64,000 nucleotides of DNA. Source: JAAYRQ01 sp035647815. GTDB taxonomy: Bacteria; Bacillota; Syntrophomonadia; Syntrophomonadales; Syntrophomonadaceae. Positions 44,559 to 53,003 of this stretch are shown here, in pieces. Location: the NCBI GenBank assembly GCA_035647815.1, contig DASRMR010000006.1, positions 1 through 64,000 on the forward strand, written 5' to 3'. The notes under the pieces were generated by a model. It did not search any database. It worked only from the letters and a program-made list of their open reading frames with translations, and had not been told where the DNA came from. Within the stretch, counting starts at the first letter, position 1; each line of letters begins with the position of its first letter. The position numbers and the translations under genes were made by a program.

Positions 44559-45234
44559 GTAACATCACCCCAATCGTAGCTGCTATTAAAGTAGCAATAA
44601 TTATATTAGATAAATTAGCCATAGACGGTGGATATAAGTGACCAATTACTAAACACAAGACGGCTGCTATAGCCGCTACTACAGCTTCATTTCGCTTCGA
44701 TACTAATAAGACTAATAAACAGATATACATAGCTGGCAGAGCAAAGCCTAAGCCGAACTTATCTGTATTAGTAATTAAGTTGCCTAAAACAGCACCTAGG
44801 AGTGTGCTTCCTATCCACCCCATATGAGATGTTAAGTTAAGTCCGGCCATATAATAAGCAGAAGCTGATTTACTTTGATATCTGTTTATTGCTACCGCAT
44901 ATGTTTCATCTGTTAAACCATAAGATAAGAAAGCTGCTATTTTAGTAGGTATTACTTTTAAATGTGGTACTAATGAAGTAGAAAATAAAAAATACCTTAA
45001 ATTAATTAAAAGATTGGCAATAATAGCAGTTAAAACTGCTCCACCGGCTTGCATAACCCCTATTCCTACATATTGACCAGCACCGGTAAAACACAAAATC
45101 GACATGACAGTTGCTTGCGTAACTGTCATGCCTGCTTCAACTGCTAATACTCCAAATGCAAAACCTAGAGGTAAATATCCTAGTACAATTGGTAATGCAT
45201 CTGTAATTCCATCAATTGTTTCTTGATTTTTCAT
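44551..45234 (-). CDS. azlC: Branched-chain amino acid exporter AzlC
   Basis: A 227-residue membrane protein with the AzlC signature GYLPLGFAFGVLAVEAG near the N-terminus and SYGLTDETYA in the middle. It forms an efflux permease with AzlD. No AsnC/Lrp-type regulator is adjacent. Confidence 0.92.
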   Translation of the reverse strand: MKNQETIDGITDALPIVLGYLPLGFAFGVLAVEAGMTVTQATVMSILCFTGAGQYVGIGVMQAGGAVLTAIIANLLINLRYFLFSTSLVPHLKVIPTKIAAFLSYGLTDETYAVAINRYQSKSASAYYMAGLNLTSHMGWIGSTLLGAVLGNLITNTDKFGLGFALPAMYICLLVLLVSKRNEAVVAAIAAVLCLVIGHLYPPSMANLSNIIIATLIAATIGVMLRD

Positions 45235-45377
45235 AATTTCTCCCCTAGCTATAAATATACTAATCCAGATTTTATCATGGCATACTTTAACAAGCCACCT
45301 TAAATAAGACTAAATGAGAAGCTGTGAAAAATCATTAAGAAAACTAGAGGGTCGAATAAATCATTTTATATTGTCAT

Positions 45378-47324
45378 TTATCGTTCTAAACCATTTAAAA
45401 AAGGTCTTTCAATAATATCCCAAAACCAATCCTTAGTAGGACGATGGTGATAGCATATATCCTGAGGTTGGCTACCATTTATAAAAGCCATTTCCACCAC
45501 ACGAGGGCATAATTCAGTAGCTATCATTCCCGAATCAAGACAAACATTTATCAAACTAATATTATCAGGTTTATTAAAATCTTTCTTTTCTAGTTTTTCA
45601 TTAGCTGCCTGCATCAACCTTGCCCAGATTGGACCTGCTACTACTCCACCTACTAGTTTATTAGTGCTTTTACTACTATCATAGCCGACCCATACTGCAC
45701 AAGATATAGATGGAGAGTAACCTACAAACCAAGCATCTTTGAAATCATCTGTAGTGCCAGTCTTACCTGCAACTACACCTGAGACTATATTTCTAAGCCT
45801 CGAACCTGTACCACCTGGAACTAAAACTCCTTCTAGCATATTAGTTGTTATATAAGCATTTTCAGGACTAATAATTTGTTTTTGTTTAGTTGAATTCTCT
45901 TCTAGTACTTTGCCGTTTTTATCGACAACTTTCAATACAAATATTGGTTCACTATAGATTCCTGAGTTGGCAAAGACTGAATAGGCAGAAGCCATTTGCA
46001 GAGGGGATACTTCAATAGAGCCCAAGGGTAGAGATAAAACAGGTTTTAGATTAGAAAAACCAAACTGTTCAGTATATTGTGCAGTTGCATCAGGTCCCAA
46101 AATATGGTTAATCTGTACTGCTACTACATTATCAGATATCATAAGTGCTTCTTTTAGGGTAAATTCACGCCAATGGTAAGGTTCATCACCATAATCAGTT
46201 GGACGATATACATCACCATTATCTAGTTTAAATTCTACTTCTTCACACATTATCTTATCTGCTGCAGTAAAACCCGAATCAATCGCTAGTGAATACATAA
46301 AAGGCTTAAAAGTCGAACCTGGTTGTCGTAGTGAATATATCCGATTATAATTAGATGTAGTAAAATTTCTCCCTCCGACAAATGAACGAATATGCCCATT
46401 AGTTACATCTACTGCAACTAATGCTGCTTGTAAATCTTGATCGTAATCATTTAAACTTTTTTGAACTGATTCATTAGCTACCCTTTGTAAATCAATATCA
46501 AGTGTAGTATAAATCTTTAACCCACCCTGGTAAACTGTTCTTTCACCGTATTTTCTACTAAGATAATCTTTTACTAAAGCGATAAAATAAGGAGCCTCAC
46601 CAGTAATAAAAGATGAACGCTGATATGTAAGTTCTTCAGCAACAGCTTCTTTCCTCTCTTCTTCGGTTATTACACCTTCTATTACCATCCTTTGCAGGAC
46701 TGTTTCCTGCCTCTTTTTCGCCAATTCTGGTTTTAAATATGGGTTGTAATTAGATGGCCATTGAGGTAAACCTGCTAATAATGCTGACTGGGCAAGTGTT
46801 AAATCTATCGCATTCTTAGCAAAAAAGGTTCTAGATGCTACTTCTATACCATAAGCACCTTCACTAAAATAAATAGTGTTACAATACATAGTTACTATTT
46901 CATTTTTACTATATCTTCGTTCTAATTCTATCGCATAAAACAATTCTTTAATTTTACGCAAAAAAGTCCTCTCATTACTTAAAAAGAGGTTTTTCGCAGT
47001 CTGTTGAGTTATGGTACTTCCACCTTCGACTACTTTGAGGTTTTTAAGATTAACCAACATAGCCCTAATTATTCCGGTGATATCTACCCCATGATGTTTA
47101 TAAAAATCTTTATCTTCTACTGCTATAACAGCATTTATAAAATCAACTGGAATTTCATCATAATTAATAGCTATGCGATTCTGTTCTGATAACCCTTTAA
47201 TAGGACGGTCATTAATGTCATATACGATTGAAGCCTCGGGAACATCTATTTTGGGTAAATCAATAATAAATGCACTTAAAATGAATATTAGTAATACTAG
47301 TGCAACTAAAGTAATTTTACGCAT
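45378..47324 (-). CDS. Class A penicillin-binding protein (PBP1A type)
   Basis: A 648-residue bifunctional peptidoglycan synthase. It has an N-terminal anchor, the GT51 glycosyltransferase motifs EDKDFYKHHG and STITQQTAKNLFL, and the transpeptidase motifs RQPGSTFKPF (active serine), a SDN-type ISDNVV and KTGTTDDFKDAW. The C-terminus has a cysteine pair (CLDSGMIATELC). It is shorter than many PBP1A proteins and lacks a long C-terminal extension. Monocistronic. Confidence 0.94.
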   Translation of the reverse strand: MRKITLVALVLLIFILSAFIIDLPKIDVPEASIVYDINDRPIKGLSEQNRIAINYDEIPVDFINAVIAVEDKDFYKHHGVDITGIIRAMLVNLKNLKVVEGGSTITQQTAKNLFLSNERTFLRKIKELFYAIELERRYSKNEIVTMYCNTIYFSEGAYGIEVASRTFFAKNAIDLTLAQSALLAGLPQWPSNYNPYLKPELAKKRQETVLQRMVIEGVITEEERKEAVAEELTYQRSSFITGEAPYFIALVKDYLSRKYGERTVYQGGLKIYTTLDIDLQRVANESVQKSLNDYDQDLQAALVAVDVTNGHIRSFVGGRNFTTSNYNRIYSLRQPGSTFKPFMYSLAIDSGFTAADKIMCEEVEFKLDNGDVYRPTDYGDEPYHWREFTLKEALMISDNVVAVQINHILGPDATAQYTEQFGFSNLKPVLSLPLGSIEVSPLQMASAYSVFANSGIYSEPIFVLKVVDKNGKVLEENSTKQKQIISPENAYITTNMLEGVLVPGGTGSRLRNIVSGVVAGKTGTTDDFKDAWFVGYSPSISCAVWVGYDSSKSTNKLVGGVVAGPIWARLMQAANEKLEKKDFNKPDNISLINVCLDSGMIATELCPRVVEMAFINGSQPQDICYHHRPTKDWFWDIIERPFLNGLER

Positions 47325-47414
47325 AGTAACCCCTCCTATTACCTAAATTACCCATTAAAGTTAACATTCATTCCTATACATTTACTTATTAATATTTTTT
47401 GACTCAGAAATTAT

Positions 47415-47440
47415 AAAAACCCGGGGTATCCCAGGTTTTT
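47415..47440 (-). terminator. Terminator of the cysteine-rich surface protein gene
   Basis: AAAACC and GGTTTT with an inner GGG/CCC pairing and one mismatch, followed by a T-rich tail on both strands. It is 24 bases after the stop of the 175-residue gene. Confidence 0.7.
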
Positions 47441-47463
47441 ATAGATACTATTTAGCATTTATC

Positions 47464-47991
47464 TTAATAATAAGCTAGTGGTCCTACTGCCAAAGCATTA
47501 ATAGATGAGTTAGAAATAGCAGCGCTGTCTACACCTTCACTTTCTATATTAATAAGCTCTACTGTATAATATGCGCATCCTGGACAAGTATCACATTCAC
47601 ACCAAGTGAAACCAAAAGAATCTATTGTTTCAATTTGATCATCATCATCAAAATCTCTTTCGAAATTCCAGCTACCTAAGGCAATCTTGCCACCATTTAC
47701 ATAATTTTTACTTAGTTGGAAAGTTAAACGCAAATCATCTCTGGCATCTTCTCTAAACAAAATAATACAAGAAAAGTCAACTTTCACATTAGCACTTTTA
47801 AGTTCTGAAGCGTCTATAGCTACACTTGCAATTGAATAAGGGTTGAATAACTGAGAATTGCCCTCAGAATGCTCAGGAATAATTAAACCACTTCCTGTAC
47901 CACAGCTTAGAATAGTCTGATTAAGTCTAGGATGAGGACAGGGATGAGGGTAATTACCTGAGCAACACTCATCATATTTGTAGTTTGTCAT
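47464..47991 (-). CDS. Cysteine-rich DUF4489-like protein
   Basis: A 175-residue protein with an N-terminal CCSGNYPHPCPHP section, the motif ILSCGTGSGLIIP, and a second cysteine cluster CECDTCPGC near residue 135. The body looks beta-rich. It matches my memory of DUF4489 proteins of clostridia. There is no signal peptide, so it may be a spore-coat or mother-cell product. It is divergent from the DNRLRE-type gene; the shared 270-base region may carry regulatory sites for both. Confidence 0.6.
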   Translation of the reverse strand: MTNYKYDECCSGNYPHPCPHPRLNQTILSCGTGSGLIIPEHSEGNSQLFNPYSIASVAIDASELKSANVKVDFSCIILFREDARDDLRLTFQLSKNYVNGGKIALGSWNFERDFDDDDQIETIDSFGFTWCECDTCPGCAYYTVELINIESEGVDSAAISNSSINALAVGPLAYY

Positions 47992-48260
47992 TTAACATAC
48001 CTCCTGAATTTTTTAAACACTAATTTAATGTTTGTGTCCATAAATTATCTTTAGTGGGAATAAACTACATCAACTGGCAAGTTATACCTCATACTATTAT
48101 TAAAATACAGATTGTGTTACATTTTTATGCAATTATTTCATATTAATTATTTTTATTTATAATGTAAATAAAATGGCAAAAAACTTATCAGCAATCACAA
48201 ATTTCCTTTATTTCTCATATCTTAAGAAAGTATTAAAACATAGAAAGGATTGTTGATGAC

Positions 48261-49133
48261 ATGGAAATATTGTCACTACTATCGTCCCAAGACACCTATG
48301 TTTCACAATGGTATCCTTCTACCAATTTTAATAATAGTAATGCTTTATTTGTAAGTCAATATCAAGAACCAGGAGATGAGTATCGTTCGTTTTTACAATT
48401 CCATCTAGAACAAATTCCGCCAACAAGTACAGTCGAAAAGGCCATACTTGAGTTAACCATGTATCGTAATGAAGTAGTAAATCCCATAACTATTAATGCC
48501 CATCGTCTATTAAACTACTGGAATCAATCATCAATTACTTGGAAAAACCAGGTTCTTTATGAGCAACTTTCTAATGGTAATGTAATTATTAAAAATGAGT
48601 CGCCACTTGGTAAGATATTTATTGATATTACTGAATTAGTTAAAGGATGGCATAATGGTAGTATTACTAATTATGGCTTAGTTTTAAAGGGAAGTGAACA
48701 AGTCAATAGTCTAGTAGCATTTCGTAGCACTAATTTTGCTGACCCTAATACTTGGCCAGTTTTACAAGTTACATTTATAAATGAAGATCCGGATAGTATT
48801 GATGCAGAAGAGCTTTTTATTCCAGAGTATCCTCCTTACGCACCCTTAGTGGCTTCTACACCTATTTTTCTTGGACTATGCAAGCAAGCCACTTTCTTAG
48901 TCAAAAACGCCTCTAACTCATGTCATTTACAAGCTATAGTTCAAGTAGGATATAGTAATGATAAAAATGCAACTTTTTTCAATACTGGCTCATGGATAGA
49001 TTTAAAAGCTGAAGGATATCCTGGTGAAGCAATAGCTTTAACTACAAATGATGTTGCAGAATATGCAAGGCTACTCGTTAAGGGTAAAGGTGGGGAAACT
49101 ATATATGTATGGGCACGTACATGTGAATGTTGA
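48261..49133 (+). CDS. DNRLRE-domain protein with C-terminal DUF6385-like domain
   Basis: A 290-residue beta-rich protein. Residues 1-170 have the DNRLRE pattern (QDTYVSQWYPSTNF at the start, RSFLQFHL, AILELTMYR, ITELVKGWHNG). After a Pro-rich linker, the last 100 residues (LVKNASNSCHLQAIVQV, ending WARTCEC) resemble DUF6385. There is no signal peptide or sorting signal. Such proteins of clostridia are candidates for spore surface or exported filaments. GAAAGGA before the ATG is acceptable. Confidence 0.7.
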   Translation: MEILSLLSSQDTYVSQWYPSTNFNNSNALFVSQYQEPGDEYRSFLQFHLEQIPPTSTVEKAILELTMYRNEVVNPITINAHRLLNYWNQSSITWKNQVLYEQLSNGNVIIKNESPLGKIFIDITELVKGWHNGSITNYGLVLKGSEQVNSLVAFRSTNFADPNTWPVLQVTFINEDPDSIDAEELFIPEYPPYAPLVASTPIFLGLCKQATFLVKNASNSCHLQAIVQVGYSNDKNATFFNTGSWIDLKAEGYPGEAIALTTNDVAEYARLLVKGKGGETIYVWARTCEC

Positions 49134-49182
49134 TAAATGGAATTAGTACCTTCTAGGTTTACATGCATTTTTTATAAGACAA

Positions 49183-49220
49183 AAAACCTGGTTATAGACT
49201 TTCGTTTATAACCAGGTTTT
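49183..49220. terminator. Bidirectional terminator between convergent genes
   Basis: A perfect 14-bp stem AAAACCTGGTTATA with its complement and a ten-base loop, giving a T run on either strand. It serves both the DNRLRE gene and the DUF47 gene. Confidence 0.85.
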
Positions 49221-49230
49221 CATGCTAAAT

Positions 49231-49857
49231 TTATGAATACTTTACCACAATACTACTTATGAGCTCTGCCACTTCTTGTACTTGATCTTGCGCCATCTCA
49301 ATATTTTCGTATACTTCACGCCATTTTATAATTTTTATTGGATTTGCTTCATTTTCAAACAAAATTGCTAAACCAGTTCTATATAAATCATCTTGTTTTC
49401 TTTCTAGTCTATTTATTTCTGAACAACAGAATAAGATTTCTTTTTTGTTCTGTTGAAGTTTGTTTAAAAGATTAAAAGCTTTTTCTTGTAAATATAAACC
49501 TTCTCGTAAGACTTTTACCATTTCTATAACCCTATCATTCGGCGGACCAGCCTTGTATAAAATCATTCGATCAATTACTCCAGTAATATAATCTAAGACT
49601 ACTGAAAGCCTTTGTATTAGTTGAAAAGTGTCTTCAGGATCAAAAGGTAATATGAAACTAGTATTTAAGTGTTTAACTAGTTCCTCAATAATGCGATCAC
49701 CTTCGTGTTCCAATGCTGTAAGCCTATTCATTTTAATATCCAAATCGCTGTAATCATCAACTACATTTTGCAATATTTCCCCACCACGTACTACGATATG
49801 AGCACTCTCGGAAAATAACATGAATAGTTTTTTATCTTTCCTACCGAATAATCTCAT
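49231..49857 (-). CDS. DUF47/PhoU-like protein
   Basis: A 208-residue all-helical protein of the TIGR00153/DUF47 class: an N-terminal FGRKDKKLFMLF, then the acidic helices LTALEHEGDRIIEELVKHL and later NRLERKQDDLYRTGLA. Members normally accompany a Pit phosphate permease; none is adjacent here. Regulation of phosphate uptake is therefore an inference. Confidence 0.88.
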   Translation of the reverse strand: MRLFGRKDKKLFMLFSESAHIVVRGGEILQNVVDDYSDLDIKMNRLTALEHEGDRIIEELVKHLNTSFILPFDPEDTFQLIQRLSVVLDYITGVIDRMILYKAGPPNDRVIEMVKVLREGLYLQEKAFNLLNKLQQNKKEILFCCSEINRLERKQDDLYRTGLAILFENEANPIKIIKWREVYENIEMAQDQVQEVAELISSIVVKYS

Positions 49858-49948
49858 TTTACCTCTCCTAAACTATTACGCAAACATTAGTTTTGATATT
49901 GTTTCACAGCTTAGCCTATGAAGCAATATCGAGCTGCCTAATACTTCT

Positions 49949-50827
49949 TTATAAAGCTCTTAAATAGTCAGGACGTAGATATTTTTTATCATTTTTTTCT
50001 ATAATGTTTTTGATTAATGCTAATATTTCTTCCTTATCTTCTGGCATTCTTCCTTTTATCGGTAGATAATTTGAAGCATGATTACTTCTATATTCAGTTC
50101 CATCTAATTCTAATCCCTCTATCATCATGTACATTTCATCTAGAATTTCAAATGGACCTGGCAATTCAAACTGACCTTTTTGCTGACGATTAAAAAGCAC
50201 TGTATTAGGTACTAACATTAAGGTTAAAGCACCTATATAATCAGGATTCATTTCATTTAGTATTTTCGCCGTATTTCTGGCGTGATCAACTGCTTGTGGA
50301 GTCCTACCAGCTAATCCTAATAGTACGGTAACTGATAGTAAAATTCCGGCACTACGAATCATTTTCCCTGCCTGAACCATCTCATCATAAGTTACCCCTT
50401 TGCGTATATCTTTTAATAAATCAGGATCACCAGTTTCAACACCTAAATAAGCTATGGTCAAACCTGCTGCCTTAAGGGCAGTTAATTCTGATGGTGTTTT
50501 AATTATTATACTATCAGGACTAGCATAAATTCCCACATGACGTAAACTAGGGAATGTCTGATAGAGAGTAGTAATAATTTCGACTAAGTCACTAGTTTCC
50601 ATTGCTAATGCATCACCATCAGCTAAGAATACTTTTTCCACATCACCGTAATATTGTTCTGCCATACGAATGTCGGTTTTAATTTCCTCCATTGACCTTA
50701 CTCTAAACTTTTTATCCTTATACATAGCACAAAAAGTACAACGATTATGAGTACAACCTACAGTACATTGTAAAATATAACTCCTAGCTTCACTAGGTGG
50801 TCTAAACATATTTCCTTCGTATCTCAT
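49949..50827 (-). CDS. Radical SAM protein with CX4CX2C cluster motif
   Basis: A 292-residue protein. The cluster motif is GCTHNRCTFCAMYK, spaced CX4CX2C and not CX3CX2C. Then come FLADGDALAM, GIYASPDSI and AYLGVETGDPDLLK, in the pattern of Elp3/HemN-like TIM barrels. Its substrate is unknown. It could modify a small molecule or RNA. Monocistronic, with a good ribosome binding site. Confidence 0.85.
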   Translation of the reverse strand: MRYEGNMFRPPSEARSYILQCTVGCTHNRCTFCAMYKDKKFRVRSMEEIKTDIRMAEQYYGDVEKVFLADGDALAMETSDLVEIITTLYQTFPSLRHVGIYASPDSIIIKTPSELTALKAAGLTIAYLGVETGDPDLLKDIRKGVTYDEMVQAGKMIRSAGILLSVTVLLGLAGRTPQAVDHARNTAKILNEMNPDYIGALTLMLVPNTVLFNRQQKGQFELPGPFEILDEMYMMIEGLELDGTEYRSNHASNYLPIKGRMPEDKEEILALIKNIIEKNDKKYLRPDYLRAL

Positions 50828-50981
50828 GAACTCGCCTCCTATATATTTCTATAAATTTTAAAAAAGTGTAACAACTTTACATTTGTTCGAAAATTAACTA
50901 CCTATATTAATTGTAATATGACTAATAATAATAGCAAGTGCGAGTGTAATACAAAAAAGTAAATAGAGGAGGTTTTTTTGC

Positions 50982-51155
50982 ATGGCTAGGCGTAATGGTA
51001 TTATGTCTGATCGATTGAAATATGAAATAGCACAAGAATTAGGTGTTGACCAAATTGTTGCCACAGAAGGCTGGGGCTCTGTCAGCTCTAGAGATTGTGG
51101 AAACATGGTTAAAATGGCTATTCAGATAGCTGAGCGAAATCTAGCCGACTCATAA
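50982..51155 (+). CDS. Alpha/beta-type small acid-soluble spore protein
   Basis: A 57-residue protein encoded by a frame with AGAGGAGG before the ATG. It shows the SASP pattern YEIAQELGV (with the EIA germination-protease site) followed by SSRDCGNMVKMAI. Such proteins coat and protect spore DNA. It is somewhat divergent: the usual glycine pair before MVK is reduced and a cysteine is present. It is followed immediately by a terminator, as expected for monocistronic SASP genes. Confidence 0.88.
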   Translation: MARRNGIMSDRLKYEIAQELGVDQIVATEGWGSVSSRDCGNMVKMAIQIAERNLADS

Positions 51156-51179
51156 ACTCAAAGTAATCAAACTCGCACT

Positions 51180-51203
51180 ACGGGGGTTATTCCCCCGTTT
51201 TTT
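51180..51203 (+). terminator. SASP terminator
   Basis: ACGGGGG/CCCCCGT with a TTATT loop, followed by TTTTTT, 25 bases after the SASP stop. Confidence 0.9.
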
Positions 51204-51252
51204 ATTTTAATTAACAACTTATGATTAATATTGCAAATAGCTATTATATGCT

Positions 51253-52500
51253 TTATTCATTTATTTTATTACTATATTTTAATGCTTTTTTCTCCCAGGT
51301 TCTTATAATGATTTCATCTTCGGTCATTGATATTAGATACTCCGGTAATAGAGGTGTTTTACCTAAGCCACCAGGTGCATTTATAATATAAGTCGGTACC
51401 GCTAACCCAGATGTATAACCTCTCAAATCTTCCATTATTTCAAGTCCGGTCTCAACTTTAGTAATAAAATGTGATGTTCCTTTAACTTGTTTAGCATGAA
51501 ATATATAATATGGTTTTACTCTTATTTTCAACAACTCTTGATTTAATTTTTTCATAATATGAGTATTATCATTAATTCCACGCAATAAAACTGCTTGGTT
51601 CCCTAATACTACACCAGCTTTGATTAGCATATCACAAGCTTTTTTAGCTTCCGGGGTTACTTCCATTGGTGAGTTAAACTGTGTATTTATATATATAGGT
51701 GGATACTTCTCTAATATGCGACAAAGTTCTGGTGTTATCCTTTGGGGTAAAGTTACCAGACTTCTAGTACCCAACCTTTTAATTTCCACATGTTCTATTC
51801 TATCTAATTCTCCTAATATCCATTCTAACATCGTATTGCTTAACATCAAAGCATCGCCACCAGTTATTAGTACATCACGAATTTCTTTATGGTTACGAAT
51901 GTATTCTAGTGATTTTTCCAAATCACTCCGTAGCGCATGCCCATCCTTTTCTCCAAAATTTCTTCTTCTTTGACAATGTCTACAATACATAGGACATTGA
52001 TTAGTAACATTTATTATTAATCTATCTGGATAACGTCTAGTTATTAGTACTTCTGGACTAGTTGTAGATTCCGACATCGGATCATTAGAACCGTCTTCCT
52101 CATTAAGTTCCTGAATACTAGGAACAGATTGCTTATAAATGGGAGAATCTTGGTAATTTTCAAAGTCAATTAAACTTAGATAATAAGGTGAAAGTGCCCA
52201 CCTAAATTTTTTAGATAACTTAATAAGATTATCTTTTTCTTTTTCACTGTAATTAATGAAGTTGGATAAAGTAGCTACATCAGAAATACGATTCTTCATT
52301 TGCCAGGCCCAACTATCCCAATCTATTTCAGTTGCATTGAAATATTCTAAGATTTTATCCCTATTTAATAGATTGCGTTCATATACCCTAAATCCTGTTT
52401 CGATTTGGCTTTCTGCTTTTAAATAATGGTCGATACTAGCTTTTAGTTCAGTAGCTCTTTCTAAAGCTTTTACATGTTCATCATTATTACGACTCATCAT
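51253..52500 (-). CDS. KamA-family aminomutase, probably glutamate 2,3-aminomutase
   Basis: A radical SAM, PLP-dependent aminomutase of 415 residues. The cluster motif is CPMYCRHC (C169, C173, C176) and the PLP lysine is in APGGLGK (K381). Lysine 2,3-aminomutase has two aspartates that bind the lysine side chain. Here the equivalent positions are lysine (K337, in FHAKQVKG) and asparagine (N374, in YIINAPGG). That pair is the known signature of clostridial glutamate 2,3-aminomutase. The product would be beta-glutamate, a compatible solute. There is no beta-lysine acetyltransferase gene beside it, in agreement. Confidence 0.85.
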   Translation of the reverse strand: MMSRNNDEHVKALERATELKASIDHYLKAESQIETGFRVYERNLLNRDKILEYFNATEIDWDSWAWQMKNRISDVATLSNFINYSEKEKDNLIKLSKKFRWALSPYYLSLIDFENYQDSPIYKQSVPSIQELNEEDGSNDPMSESTTSPEVLITRRYPDRLIINVTNQCPMYCRHCQRRRNFGEKDGHALRSDLEKSLEYIRNHKEIRDVLITGGDALMLSNTMLEWILGELDRIEHVEIKRLGTRSLVTLPQRITPELCRILEKYPPIYINTQFNSPMEVTPEAKKACDMLIKAGVVLGNQAVLLRGINDNTHIMKKLNQELLKIRVKPYYIFHAKQVKGTSHFITKVETGLEIMEDLRGYTSGLAVPTYIINAPGGLGKTPLLPEYLISMTEDEIIIRTWEKKALKYSNKINE

Positions 52501-52586
52501 AATGTAAACACCCTCCCTATCATTATTTGCTAGAGGGCATATGGTAGCCCCTGTTTAGTCGTTTACGAAGTTAACTGATAAGGTTT

Positions 52587-53003
52587 TTATTTCATTTTCC
52601 TTATTATTGTTGTGCCAACTATATATAACATGGCGACAAAAGTTAATACTGCTACAGTAACAGTCGATAGTCCGGTACCAATAAACATACCTATAATAGC
52701 TGTATACCATAATGCTGCTGAGTGGGCTAAACCTATTATTTCTTTCTTTTCAGATATCCAGATAAAACCTGCACCTATAAAGCCTAATGCAGATATTATT
52801 TGTGCAGCTATTCGCCCCGGATCACTATGCCAAGGCAAATATGTAAATCTAAAAAACTCAATAGAAACTATAGTTACTAAAGCGGCGCCAACACATATTA
52901 AAGCAAAGACACGGGGATAGTCCTTATGCTTAAATATTAATCCAATTGCTAAACCTACTATAGCTGAAATAATTAGCCTTAATAGTATTGAGTTTATAAT
53001 CAT
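52587..53003 (-). CDS. MgtC/SapB family membrane protein
   Basis: A 138-residue protein with four membrane helices and the MgtC patterns GLAIGLIFKHKDYPR and AAQIISALGFIGAGFIW. It is associated with magnesium homeostasis or membrane potential. It lacks the C-terminal cytoplasmic domain of full-length MgtC. It overlaps the end of guaB by four bases. Confidence 0.9.
   Translation of the reverse strand: MIINSILLRLIISAIVGLAIGLIFKHKDYPRVFALICVGAALVTIVSIEFFRFTYLPWHSDPGRIAAQIISALGFIGAGFIWISEKKEIIGLAHSAALWYTAIIGMFIGTGLSTVTVAVLTFVAMLYIVGTTIIRKMK

Noticed and set aside
50894..51106. Minus-strand open frame over the SASP gene
   Set aside because: It is antisense to the SASP gene, which has ribosome binding site, family motifs and terminator.
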